Below are positions 26,407-35,590 of a stretch of 64,000 bases of DNA, one piece after another; positions within the stretch are counted from its first letter, which is position 1, and each line of letters opens with the position of its first letter. The stretch is from Niabella beijingensis (GTDB lineage: Bacteria; Bacteroidota; Bacteroidia; Chitinophagales; Chitinophagaceae): the NCBI RefSeq assembly GCF_020034665.1, contig NZ_JAIQDI010000002.1, positions 2,666,001-2,730,000 on the forward strand. The letters are read 5' to 3'. The notes beneath the pieces were generated by a model. That model worked only from the letters and a program-made list of their open reading frames with translations, had not been told where the DNA came from and ran no database searches. The translations under genes and the position numbers were made by a program.

Positions 26407-26679
26407 CTAAAGGTTTAAAATATGCAGCACTCCTGTGAGGCAGCAATTATCCTTTTGAGGAGTTTCGGCAATAGCCGTTGCCAGCTCCACATAATACCCT
26501 GCCGTTTCGATGGCGGCCACAATGTGATCTTTAAGCTCCCATGATTCCACGGACACGACCACCAGGCCTGCTGTAATGTTCTCTACGCCGACCCCCGGAA
26601 TGGTTCTGATTGCGTTAAAGACTTTTGTCTGGCAATGCGTGCGCTGCATTGCCGGTACTTTGACGGTTAGATGTTTCAT
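26407..26679 (-). CDS. HMA-like small protein lacking the CxxC pair
   Basis: A 90-residue protein. Residues 1-65 fit the heavy-metal-associated fold of copper chaperones (MKHLTVKVPAMQRTHC, then VFNAIRTIPGVGVENI, VVVSVES and IVAAIETAGYYVE). In the metal loop the usual MxCxxC reads MQRTHC, leaving a single Cys and an added His. A CC pair sits in the C-terminal tail (DNCCLTG). ATG at 26679 begins at the domain; the frame is open to 26730. It lies 95 bp downstream of the MFS gene in the efflux locus. It could bind metal through His/Cys or act as a non-metal regulatory module. Confidence 0.65.
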   Translation of the reverse strand: MKHLTVKVPAMQRTHCQTKVFNAIRTIPGVGVENITAGLVVVSVESWELKDHIVAAIETAGYYVELATAIAETPQKDNCCLTGVLHILNL

Positions 26680-26774
26680 TGTAATTGATTTTGATATTTG
26701 ACAGCGGATGCAACCCCGGGATGCAGCCATCTGAATATGATTTTCTTCGAATCTTCCTGTTTATTGCCTCCAGG

Positions 26775-28196
26775 TCACCGGGCTTTTTTTATTCCGGAAG
26801 CAGCAACGAATGCCCCGATCAGGCTTATCACTGCCGCTACAAGAAATGCTTTTTGAAAACCTCCGTTCAGCGCGTTGGTGTCCGTATGCCCTGCATGCGT
26901 TAACCGCGCCGTGGTTGCAGATGATACAGCCACAATGATGGCAAGCCCCAGAGCCGACCCGATCTGATAGCTGGTATTTACAAGACCTGAAGCGAGTCCG
27001 GATTCTTCCGGCTTTACTCCGGAAATGGAAGCAACCGTTCCGGGTATATATGCCAGCGACATCCCGATGGCACCCAGTAGGGAAGCAGGAAGCACATGAA
27101 CGAGGAAACTGCCTCCTACAGGAGCGGTGCTGAAAAGAAATAAAGACATGCTTAATGCCAGCAAACCTGCTACCAGGTTGGCTTTGATACCGAATTTACT
27201 CATCAGCCTGCTGGTGATCACCATCATAAAAAGCATGATCGTAACCGTCATTGGCAGTAAGGCCAGACCGCTGTAGAAAGCTTCAAAATTGAGGATCTGC
27301 TGCAGATAAAGGTTTAAGAAAAACCATAACGGTATCCAGGCTGCCGCCATCAGGGCCATCACTCCGTTCCCGGCGGAAAGGTTAAATGCCCGGAAAACGG
27401 ACAGGGGCATAATGGGATCTTTTTTGCTTTTCTGTAAAAGAATAAAAGCGAGAAGCAATACAACTGAAAACAGAAGCATTCCCCAGGTCTGTACCGATTG
27501 CCAGCCGTTGCTTTCGGCCGCCACAATGGCATATACCATAACAACAAATGCCGCTGTTCCCAGGATGGCACCGCCGAAGTCGATACGTCCCTTTCTGTTA
27601 ATGCCCCTTAGTAAAAGTGAGGGGCTCAGGAAAAGCACGATCAGGCCGATGGGAATATTTATAAGAAATACCCAGTGCCAGGAGAGCCATTGTGTGATCG
27701 CCCCGCCCAGGAATACGCCGGCAGAACCGCCGGCCGCGGCGGACGCGCCCCAAAAGCCTAAAGCTTTATTCAGTTCTTTCGGATCTGTAAATTTGCTTAA
27801 CAGCAATGCAAGGGCAGAAGGGGCGATCAGCGCCGACCCCAATCCCTGCAACGCCCTTCCGATGTTCAGTATCGCTTCAGACCATGCCGTTCCTGCTAAC
27901 AGGGAAGCCGCGGTCAGTATGCCGAACCCCCACATAAATATCTTCCGGGCACCAAAAAGATCAGAAAGCCGTCCGCCTAAAAGCAGAAAACCACCAAGTA
28001 CAATAACATAAGCATTGAAGATCCATTGCAACCCCGATTGCGAATACCCCAGATCCGTTTTAATTGCCGGAAGAGCGACTCCGATAATAGAAGTATCCAT
28101 AATGACAATAAACTCTGCTGTGCATAAAAGGAATAATGCTGCCCAGCGTTTGTTATAAGGCGCCGACTGTACTGTTTGTGTTGTTTGTGAAAGCAT
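26775..28196 (-). CDS. MFS drug:H+ antiporter, DHA2 (EmrB/QacA) type
   Basis: The 473-residue protein has about 14 membrane helices. DHA2 signatures are visible: motif D1 in IVIMDTSIIGVALPAI (first helix), LGGRLSDLFGARK in the loop between helices 2 and 3, and GRALQGLGSALIAPSALALL. It exports cationic or amphipathic compounds using the proton gradient. It is encoded 21 bp after a TolC gene and on the same strand as the RND pump and adaptor, so two pump types share one transcript. EmrB-type pumps need an EmrA adaptor and TolC; here the locus adaptor and TolC might serve both. Confidence 0.88.
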   Translation of the reverse strand: MLSQTTQTVQSAPYNKRWAALFLLCTAEFIVIMDTSIIGVALPAIKTDLGYSQSGLQWIFNAYVIVLGGFLLLGGRLSDLFGARKIFMWGFGILTAASLLAGTAWSEAILNIGRALQGLGSALIAPSALALLLSKFTDPKELNKALGFWGASAAAGGSAGVFLGGAITQWLSWHWVFLINIPIGLIVLFLSPSLLLRGINRKGRIDFGGAILGTAAFVVMVYAIVAAESNGWQSVQTWGMLLFSVVLLLAFILLQKSKKDPIMPLSVFRAFNLSAGNGVMALMAAAWIPLWFFLNLYLQQILNFEAFYSGLALLPMTVTIMLFMMVITSRLMSKFGIKANLVAGLLALSMSLFLFSTAPVGGSFLVHVLPASLLGAIGMSLAYIPGTVASISGVKPEESGLASGLVNTSYQIGSALGLAIIVAVSSATTARLTHAGHTDTNALNGGFQKAFLVAAVISLIGAFVAASGIKKAR

Positions 28197-28217
28197 AATA
28201 AAAAATAGATGAATGAA

Positions 28218-29558
28218 TTATTGAAGTTTTAATAAGCCTTGTGCCCGGCGCAGCTGTACCTGCACAACCCTGTGGCTGTATACAGCCTGCAGGTAATTGA
28301 TCCTCGACTGTGTAAGGGCAAGTTCGGCATCCGACAATTCCAGCCGGGTGCTTCGTCCGTTGCGGTAGCGGTCGTCCATCACGGAATAGCTGATGCCCGC
28401 CAGCTCCATCGTCCTTTTTTGCAACTGCAGTTGTTGACCCGTCTCTTTCCATTCTGCTGTCAATGCAGCCAGTTCTGCTCTGACGGAATGCTGCAGGTCA
28501 TCCAGGCCGATCCTCTCCTGTTTTATCCGGATCTCTGCCTGGCTGATCCTGGACCGGATACGATAACCTGAAAAGACCGGAACGGAAACCTGTACACCAA
28601 GAAAAGAGGTCGGGGGCCATGCATATCGCCTCAAACGGATATTGTCGGCCTGAGCCTGTAACTGATAGTGCCCGACTGCCGAAACCCTTGGCAGACGTTC
28701 TGCCCGAGCCGCAGCGAGTCCCAGCTGCTCTTTTACCATTGTCAGTTTCTGTATTGCTATGTCATTGCGTTTTTGCACAGCGGTTTCCAGCATTCCGCCA
28801 AGTTCATAAAACCCAGACGGCTCATTTTCCGGGGCAAGACTGTCCGACAGCTCCATTTCAACCGAGTCATCCAGACCGATCAGTCTTTTAAGATAAATGC
28901 CGGAGACATTGAGGCGGTTCTTAAGATAAGAGATCGAGGACCTGAGGTTTTCTACAGCAATAAAGGCACGTAAGGTATCCGCCTTCAGACTCCTGCCTTG
29001 CAAAAACAATGACCGCGTATCATCCAGTGCCTTTCTATTCCGGGAGAGACTTTGTTCCTGCAAAATGATCTGCGCCTGCATAAACAGCATATTCAAGTAG
29101 GCTATGGATAACTGCTCACCTAACCGCCCTTCCAGGTCTCCGGTCTTCTCTCTTTGGATTTGCTCATCATACCGGGCCTGCTCTGCCTGTTTTCCGGCAA
29201 CCAAATCTACCAATGGCTGACTGGCAGTAATCATACTATTAAAGGCATGTTTCCCTCCTACCGCCACTTCCTGTACCGGCTTCGATGTTCCTGCAAAAGA
29301 ACCGGGAAGAAAGATGATCTGCCGGTCAAAATAATACTGATAGCTGCCCCCTGCAGCCACATTCGGCAGCAGCAGGCTCTTTACTTCCCGGGTGATTTCT
29401 TTTTGACGTGCCGCTTCCAGTACCTGTACCTGCAGCTCCCGGTTTCCGGCTGAGGCCATTGAAAGGGCTTCCGAAAGACTGATCCTTTTTACCTGCTGTC
29501 CAGTGCCATTGGTACTGAATAAAGTCAGAAACAATACAATGATTACTTCATATTTCAT
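28218..29558 (-). CDS. TolC-family outer-membrane protein of the RND system
   Basis: The 446-residue protein has a signal peptide (MKYEVIIVLFLTLFSTNGTGQ) and two outer-membrane-efflux domains with long helical stretches, ending shortly after RVVQVQLRRAQGLLKLQ. It is encoded 25 bp after the RND gene and 21 bp before the MFS gene. It supplies the outer-membrane duct of the tripartite pump. Sequence differs clearly from the other TolC at 20945-22378, so the two are not a recent duplication. Confidence 0.87.
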   Translation of the reverse strand: MKYEVIIVLFLTLFSTNGTGQQVKRISLSEALSMASAGNRELQVQVLEAARQKEITREVKSLLLPNVAAGGSYQYYFDRQIIFLPGSFAGTSKPVQEVAVGGKHAFNSMITASQPLVDLVAGKQAEQARYDEQIQREKTGDLEGRLGEQLSIAYLNMLFMQAQIILQEQSLSRNRKALDDTRSLFLQGRSLKADTLRAFIAVENLRSSISYLKNRLNVSGIYLKRLIGLDDSVEMELSDSLAPENEPSGFYELGGMLETAVQKRNDIAIQKLTMVKEQLGLAAARAERLPRVSAVGHYQLQAQADNIRLRRYAWPPTSFLGVQVSVPVFSGYRIRSRISQAEIRIKQERIGLDDLQHSVRAELAALTAEWKETGQQLQLQKRTMELAGISYSVMDDRYRNGRSTRLELSDAELALTQSRINYLQAVYSHRVVQVQLRRAQGLLKLQ

Positions 29559-29583
29559 TTTTGTTCTTTTTTAGAATGATAGA

Positions 29584-32500
29584 TCACACCACTTCGATCA
29601 CTTCATCTGCCTCCGGCTCCTCTACCGCCACTTTTCTGCGCCTGCTGCCCGATAAATAGGAATACACTGCGGGAATAATAAAAAGCGTTAAAACACCTGC
29701 AAAGACCAGCCCTCCTGCGATAACGATCCCCAATGACTGGCGGCTGTTCTGGGTCATGGCGATCGGCAGTGCTCCGAAAATCATGGCCAGCGAGGTCATA
29801 AGGATGGGACGGAAACGCTGCTCGGCTGCCAGAAGGGCGGCCTCGGATTTTGAAAGGCCCGTCGCTTTCAAATGATTGGCAAACTCTACAATAAGAATCC
29901 CGTTTTTTGTGATCAGTCCTACCAGGGTGATAATGCCGATCTGACTGAAAACATTCAGGCTCTGCCCAAACCAGCTCAGACTAAGCACAGCGCCTGTTAC
30001 CGCCATAGGTACGGTGAGCATGATGATCAGGGGATCCCGTAAACTCTCGAACTGGGCTGCAAGAATCATATAAATAAGCAACAGCGCAAGGATAAGTGTG
30101 AACATGATATTTCCCTGGCTTTCTTCGTAGTCCCTGGATTGACCCGCCAGCGATGTTTTGAAATTAATCCCCAATACTTCTTTCTGAATGCGCTTCATTT
30201 CGTCGATGCCTTCCGCCAGACTGACCCCTGGTGCCAGTCCCGCGGAAACCGTAGCTGAAGTGTATTGATCATAACGGTAAATCGCCGCCGGACTGATGCC
30301 TTCCGTTATTGTGACCAGATTATCCAGTGCGATCATCTGGCCGCTGGCAGAGCGTACATGAATGGATTGCAGATCGCTCACCTTACTTCTGTTCTCCTTC
30401 TCCAGCTGACCGATCACTTCGTATTGCCGGTCGTTCCGTAAAAAATAGCCATAACGCTGTCCCGACAGCGACAACTGCAGCGCCCGGGCCACTTCCTGGA
30501 TGGACACTCCCATTAACGCGGCCTTCTGCCGGTCGATGCTGATCTGCAATTCTGGTTTATTGATCTTAAGATCCGCGTCCACAAACATGAGTTTTTTACT
30601 TTGACGGGCAGCAGTGAGGAATTTATTGAGTGCAACTGCCACCGTGTCCAGATGGGGTCCCTGCAATACAAATTGAACGGGCATACCGCCGCCATAACGC
30701 GTTCCGATGGTAGGCGGCAGATAAGGAAAGAGCAGCATGCCCCTGAAATTGCCCGATGCCGCGGCATACTGATTGTACAGGTCCTGCACGGATGCTTTGC
30801 GTTCTTTAGGTTCTTTAAGATAGATACTCTGTACCGCAAAACTTACAGGAGCAGGAGCCGGGATAAAGGAAACGGCCACCATCGAATATGTTTGGTAAAG
30901 GCCGTCAGTAGAATCGTTGACATACTTGCCAACAGCAGTCATTTGTTTTTTCATGTAATCGAATGATACCCCTTCCGGAGCAATCGCTATCAGGCTCATA
31001 TTGGACCGGTCCTCTACGGGAGCCAGCTCAGAGGGCAGTTTTTTGCCGACAATATATATCAGCGCTCCTGCTCCCGCCAGAAATATCCAGGCCATCCAGC
31101 GTACTTTCATAAACCCTTTCAGCAAACGGGCATAGCCGTTATTGAGGTGAATAAAAAAAGGTTCGGTAACACGCTGAAGCCAGTTTGGCCCTTCCTGTTT
31201 TTTTAAAAGATAGGCGCTCAGCATCGGCGAAAGCGTTAATGCAACAAATGCCGATACCAGCACGGAGCCGGACACCACGATAGCGAATTCTTTGAACAAC
31301 TGGCCGCTGATCCCACCCATGAAAACAATTGGCAGAAACACCGCCGCCAGGGTGATGGTAGTAGATATTACTGCAAAATAGATCTCTTTTGATCCCCTGA
31401 AGGCGGCCTGCACGGGAGTCATACCTTCTTCCACCTTTTTATAAATATTCTCAAGCACCACAATCGCATCGTCAACAACCAGTCCAATGGCCAGTACCAG
31501 CCCAAGCAGCGTCAGCACATTGATAGAAAACCCCGCCACATACATGATAAAAAAAGCAGAAAGGATCGATACCGGGATGGCCAGCACAGGGATTATCGTG
31601 GAACGCCAATCCCGCAGAAACAGAAAGATGATCAGCACCACCAGGCCAAATGCAATAAACAGCGTCTCTTCCACCTCTTTGATGGATTCACGGACCGGCT
31701 TGGTAAAATCAAAGCCTACGATAAGGCGGTACGCTTTCGGAACCTCTTCCCGGAGCTGATCCAACCGGCGGTAAAACTCATCCACTACCTGTATCGCATT
31801 TGCACCACGCTGGATCTGTATGGCAATTCCCACGCCCTGGCGATTGCTGTTATCCGTTTCATTGATGATAGCCGTGCGCTCATTCAGCTCGCCGAGTTCA
31901 GCAAAGCCGATGTCTTTCAGCCGTACGACAGCTGCATCTGATTGTTTAATGATCATTTCATTAAAATCTTCCGTAGTGGTCAGGCGTCCCATAGTGCGTA
32001 CACTCAGCTCAGTAGCGCTCCCTTCAATTTTACCGGAGGGCAGGTCCATATTTTCCCGCAGAAGTGCCTGCCGGATATCTTCCGGCGAGAGCTGATAGGC
32101 GGCAAGTCTTACAGGATCAAACCGAAGCCGCATAGCATATTTATGCTCCCCCACTACCGCCACCCTGTTGATCCCCGGTATGGATTGCATGCGATCCTTG
32201 ATAACGGTTGAAGCCAGGTGACTTACCTCCTTGATATCCTTTGTGTCGCTCTCTACTTCCAGAAAAGCAACCAGGTTATCCGGTGAACTGGCTTTCTCCA
32301 CAATGGGAGGGTCAACGTCCGCAGGCAGCTGGCTCCTGGATTTGGCCACCTTGTCGCGGACATCATTCAGGGCATCCTCAAGATCAACATCGCGGTTGAA
32401 CTCAACAGAAATAACACTGGCCTGTTCTCTTGATTCGGAAGAGATCGTCCGGACCCCTCCTGCTTCGGCCAGCGACTCCTCAATGGGTCTTGAGATCTTT

Positions 32501-32682
32501 GAAGCAATAACATCGGGGCTTGCTCCCGGATAAAAGGTAACGACAGATATAACCGGTGCTTCTGTTAGGGGAAATTCCCGGATGCCAAGCTGTTTCAATC
32601 CCACGAAGCCCAGTATGATGATCAGCACAGAGAAAACACCACCCAGTACCGGTTTTTTTATACTTAACTCTGGTAAATTCAT
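29584..32682 (-). CDS. RND-family efflux transporter (AcrB/MdtB-like, HAE1 type)
   Basis: The 1,032-residue protein has the full RND plan: helix 1, first large periplasmic loop, helices 2-7, second loop, helices 8-12. Proton-relay Asp-Asp is present in helix 4 (LAIGLVVDDAIVVLEN), and helix 6 shows TLAAVFLPIVFMGGISGQLF. This pattern indicates the hydrophobe/amphiphile class instead of the heavy-metal CusA class, whose helix-4 signature differs. It sits between its adaptor (21 bp upstream) and TolC (25 bp downstream). The HMA-type regulator nearby nevertheless hints at a metal-linked signal. Confidence 0.92.
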   Translation of the reverse strand: MNLPELSIKKPVLGGVFSVLIIILGFVGLKQLGIREFPLTEAPVISVVTFYPGASPDVIASKISRPIEESLAEAGGVRTISSESREQASVISVEFNRDVDLEDALNDVRDKVAKSRSQLPADVDPPIVEKASSPDNLVAFLEVESDTKDIKEVSHLASTVIKDRMQSIPGINRVAVVGEHKYAMRLRFDPVRLAAYQLSPEDIRQALLRENMDLPSGKIEGSATELSVRTMGRLTTTEDFNEMIIKQSDAAVVRLKDIGFAELGELNERTAIINETDNSNRQGVGIAIQIQRGANAIQVVDEFYRRLDQLREEVPKAYRLIVGFDFTKPVRESIKEVEETLFIAFGLVVLIIFLFLRDWRSTIIPVLAIPVSILSAFFIMYVAGFSINVLTLLGLVLAIGLVVDDAIVVLENIYKKVEEGMTPVQAAFRGSKEIYFAVISTTITLAAVFLPIVFMGGISGQLFKEFAIVVSGSVLVSAFVALTLSPMLSAYLLKKQEGPNWLQRVTEPFFIHLNNGYARLLKGFMKVRWMAWIFLAGAGALIYIVGKKLPSELAPVEDRSNMSLIAIAPEGVSFDYMKKQMTAVGKYVNDSTDGLYQTYSMVAVSFIPAPAPVSFAVQSIYLKEPKERKASVQDLYNQYAAASGNFRGMLLFPYLPPTIGTRYGGGMPVQFVLQGPHLDTVAVALNKFLTAARQSKKLMFVDADLKINKPELQISIDRQKAALMGVSIQEVARALQLSLSGQRYGYFLRNDRQYEVIGQLEKENRSKVSDLQSIHVRSASGQMIALDNLVTITEGISPAAIYRYDQYTSATVSAGLAPGVSLAEGIDEMKRIQKEVLGINFKTSLAGQSRDYEESQGNIMFTLILALLLIYMILAAQFESLRDPLIIMLTVPMAVTGAVLSLSWFGQSLNVFSQIGIITLVGLITKNGILIVEFANHLKATGLSKSEAALLAAEQRFRPILMTSLAMIFGALPIAMTQNSRQSLGIVIAGGLVFAGVLTLFIIPAVYSYLSGSRRRKVAVEEPEADEVIEVV

Positions 32683-32703
32683 ATCGATAAAAGTTTGAGG
32701 TAA

Positions 32704-33765
32704 TTACTTTGAGGTGGCCACCTGCACCGGAGCTCCATCATTCAGGCGGAGCGTGTTGGATACAATCACACTATCGCCGTGTTGCAGACCTGATGTGATC
32801 ACGGCATGTGACTCGCTTCTGTTACCGATCATAACAGGTGTCATTCGTGCGGTGCCGCCTTTGAGCAGATAAACAGTATACCCTTCACCACCGGGCAGCA
32901 GCGCCTCGGTAGGTACCATGATCCCTTTTGTACCGGCACTTATGGTAGAAAAAAAGATCTTAGCAGAAAGCCCGGACCTTAGCTTATTTCCGGGATTTGC
33001 AGCAACTGCCTGCACCAGGATACTCCTGCTGCCCGCATCCACACCAGGTTCCGTTGCTATGATGGTAGCCGGGTACCTTTCGGGAGCCAGTTCCGTGAGG
33101 AACTCCACCGCATTTCCTTTTTTGATCAGCGGCAGGTACCTTTCAGGAACAGAAAAATTAATTTTAATCTGGTGCTGGTCCTGCAGGCTGACCAGTTCGG
33201 TGTTGGGGGTCACATAGGCACCTGCTACCATTTTAGAGATGCCGATCTTTCCGGCAAACGGTGCAGTGATCAAGGTCTTTGACAGTTCCGCCCGCAACAG
33301 TTCCCGTTGTGCTTCAAGAACGCTCAGCCGGGTAGCTACCTCATCATATTCCTGTTGCCTGACGGCTTCTGTTTTACGCAGCTCAGCCAGCCGGAGTTCA
33401 TCCAGTTTGGCCATTTTTAATTCGACGGCCAATTGCAGTAACCGGGCCTGAAGGTCTGCGTCGTTTAATTTATAGAGCAGCTGTCCCCGTGATACAAAGG
33501 CCCCGTCATGAAAACCAACCTGCAGCACCCGTTGTGCCACCTCGCTTCTTACTATCACCTCCCGGAAAGGCAATGTTGTTCCGGTGATCACCTCCTGCTG
33601 ACTGAGGTCAGCTTCCCGGGCAACGGTAATATCAACCGGCAAGGCTGGTGATGCCTCCGCCTTGCCGGCCTGTTTTTTTGGCGCCGGTCTGTTATCACAT
33701 GCTCCAAGCAGTATTATTAAGACCGCTGGCAGCAACATCGATGGGTAAATAAATCTTCGTAACAT
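32704..33765 (-). CDS. RND periplasmic adaptor lipoprotein
   Basis: About 353 residues from the chosen ATG, which gives a lipoprotein signal (MLRRFIYPSML...ILLGAC) with the acylated Cys at the LGAC lipobox; the frame is open 10 codons more to 33795. Lipoyl halves (VLQVGFHDGAFVSRGQLLYKL and TLITAPFAGKIGIS) flank a short helical hairpin, followed by beta-barrel and membrane-proximal domains. It is the first gene of the adaptor-RND-TolC-MFS transcript and links pump to duct in the periplasm. Confidence 0.9.
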   Translation of the reverse strand: MLRRFIYPSMLLPAVLIILLGACDNRPAPKKQAGKAEASPALPVDITVAREADLSQQEVITGTTLPFREVIVRSEVAQRVLQVGFHDGAFVSRGQLLYKLNDADLQARLLQLAVELKMAKLDELRLAELRKTEAVRQQEYDEVATRLSVLEAQRELLRAELSKTLITAPFAGKIGISKMVAGAYVTPNTELVSLQDQHQIKINFSVPERYLPLIKKGNAVEFLTELAPERYPATIIATEPGVDAGSRSILVQAVAANPGNKLRSGLSAKIFFSTISAGTKGIMVPTEALLPGGEGYTVYLLKGGTARMTPVMIGNRSESHAVITSGLQHGDSVIVSNTLRLNDGAPVQVATSK

Positions 33766-33795
33766 AGTTTTGTGATTAATATGAACACCTAACAT

Positions 33796-34028
33796 TTTTA
33801 TTGATCACAAATGTAGAAGACTGCGATCCCGGGGGTGTTATACTATAGGGAGTAAGATTTGCAATATTCTAAGAAAAAGGGGACGGCCTCAAAAGCCGGT
33901 TGGCAGCATTGCCCGGTGCAACACTGGAGCAGCATCTATGCTCCAGAAAACCGGAATGGTCTGCCAGCGGCAGCAACAAATAACAGAATGGTGTTTTGAA
34001 ACCAGCTCTCCGGGCTTTTCCCGGTCAG
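33796..34028. promoter_or_regulatory. Control region of the efflux operon
   Basis: The gap between the AraC-type regulator and the adaptor gene, both on the minus strand, must hold the efflux promoter. A perfect 8-bp hairpin (CTGGAGCA/TGCTCCAG at 33924-33946) without a T-run lies inside and is a candidate operator or attenuator. Exact promoter boxes could not be fixed. Confidence 0.35.
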
Positions 34029-34604
34029 CTATAACTCCCCTGTCTTTTGGATGCTTTTTGCCCGGCGCACTTCTTTAAAATGAGAGGTATTTAAACCGGT
34101 CAGGAATTTAAACTGTCTCGATAAATACGCCGCACTGCTGAATCCGAGCCTGAACGCAATATCGGAGAGTGTATCTTCTGTATACACCAAAAGCTCTTTG
34201 ACCTTTTCTATCCGGTATTCAATAATGTATTGTTCAATGGTTGTCTGCTCCAGTTCATTAAACACCGAACTGATCGCCTTGTAATCTCTGTTCAGCTGCT
34301 TTGATGCCAGACCGGAAAATTTAAAATTGTTCCCGAAGTCATAACTGCCCGAGTATACATGGTCAACGAGCGCCTTTACCTCCCGCACCATCCGGAATTT
34401 TTTATTTTCAAGTAATGTAAAGCCCAGGTGCGCCAGTTCCTTTTGAACGGCTTCCATATCCGGGCCGGATAACAGCGACCGGGTAATCACTTCACCCAAT
34501 CCAATACGCGTTACCGGTATCTGCAGTTCCTGCATCTTTTGCCGGATAGCCAGAACGCAACGACCGCAGACCATTCCTTTAATGGAAATTTTATGATCCT
34601 GCAT
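34029..34604 (-). CDS. AraC-family regulator with N-terminal HMA-like MxCxxC domain
   Basis: The 191-residue protein begins with a heavy-metal-associated-like module carrying ISIKGMVCGRC (CxxC at residues about 13-16) and ends with two AraC helix-turn-helix motifs over about residues 95-182 (EDTLSDIAFRLGFSSAAYLSRQFKFLTG). The pairing suggests that metal or thiol state seen by the CxxC site is passed to DNA binding. I recall this fusion in other Bacteroidota, where it lies near metal-resistance genes. It is encoded upstream of the adaptor-RND-TolC-MFS operon and divergent from the gene at 34803, so it plausibly controls both. Confidence 0.85.
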   Translation of the reverse strand: MQDHKISIKGMVCGRCVLAIRQKMQELQIPVTRIGLGEVITRSLLSGPDMEAVQKELAHLGFTLLENKKFRMVREVKALVDHVYSGSYDFGNNFKFSGLASKQLNRDYKAISSVFNELEQTTIEQYIIEYRIEKVKELLVYTEDTLSDIAFRLGFSSAAYLSRQFKFLTGLNTSHFKEVRRAKSIQKTGEL

Positions 34605-34802
34605 AGCATGCCTTTATAAAAGCAAATTGCAATTTATTCTGCCGTCGCCTGTTGTTCAATTCTGGAAATATGTTACAAGATTTTAATATTTTCCGACCCG
34701 CTGGTGAAGAAAAAATGTAAATCTTATAAAGATGCGTCTCCAAAAGACAACATCCCGGCAGGCCCGCTCAATGAAATTTGCATTCATCCAAAGAACAGCA
34801 AC

Positions 34803-35531
34803 ATGAATCAGTACAATAAGGGAACTCCGAATTGCAATGCAGTAAGGATGCTGCTCCTTAATTTCAGACAGGAGGTCCGTGTCCATCAGGCGGCAACACT
34901 TATATTCGGCCCCTCCAACTTCAATGATCCTGAAGACAAGGCATCATCGCCTCAGGAGGCCGATTTCCGGCTGGTTATTATAAGCGAAGACCTCACCTGG
35001 TTCCGGCTGGTTCGTCCGGGATTTGTGACGGGCGGAGCTTACAGCGTCACATTGATATTCCCCTTTGAGGGAAATTATATTTTATTTGCCGATTTCCGGT
35101 CGAAACGCCACCCTTCGATCACTGATAAACTAAAGCTATATGTAAAAGGCGCACTTCCCCCGAAGAGTGAAGGAATGATGGAGAAACTGGTGTTCTCATC
35201 CGGGGATCTTCAAATGAAGATCATCACAGAACAGGCATTTAGAACGGAAACTCAAAACAAGATAGCGGTCACGATCCGGAAAAATGGTGTACCCCTGCGG
35301 GCAACCGACCTTACATCTTGTCTCGGAGCCATGGCACATATTATCCTGGTCCGCAGAAATGATAAGTCGTTTCAACACCTCCATTCCGAAGCGGATGAGA
35401 ACTATCCGGTCATCGGCCGTATCCTGTTTTCCCGGCCGGGGATTTACAGGATGTGGATCCAGTTCCAGACCGGTAACCAGCTGTACACAGCAGATTTCAC
35501 GCTTAACGTAGCGGAAAGCAATGCACAGTAA
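34803..35531 (+). CDS. Hypothetical protein with two tandem beta-sandwich modules, possibly metal-linked
   Basis: No named family is certain. The roughly 242-residue protein (the start could also be 34704 or 34848) has two similar halves. The first contains FRLVIISEDLTWFRLVRP and later FPFEGNYILFADF; the second contains AHIILVRRNDKSFQHLHSE and FSRPGIYRMWIQF. The pattern (His/Leu strand, aspartate turn, HxH-like motif, then Pro-Gly-x-Tyr strand) resembles YtkA/FixH-like Ig-fold domains found with copper-handling genes; the second half keeps HLH while the first has lost its histidines. No signal peptide is seen, which is odd for that group. It is divergent from the HMA-AraC regulator. Confidence 0.6.
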   Translation: MNQYNKGTPNCNAVRMLLLNFRQEVRVHQAATLIFGPSNFNDPEDKASSPQEADFRLVIISEDLTWFRLVRPGFVTGGAYSVTLIFPFEGNYILFADFRSKRHPSITDKLKLYVKGALPPKSEGMMEKLVFSSGDLQMKIITEQAFRTETQNKIAVTIRKNGVPLRATDLTSCLGAMAHIILVRRNDKSFQHLHSEADENYPVIGRILFSRPGIYRMWIQFQTGNQLYTADFTLNVAESNAQ

Positions 35532-35590
35532 CCGGGGCAATCCCAGCCGGCTGTTGCCTGCTTGTACCCGCCGGCCGAAGCACAGGCGCT

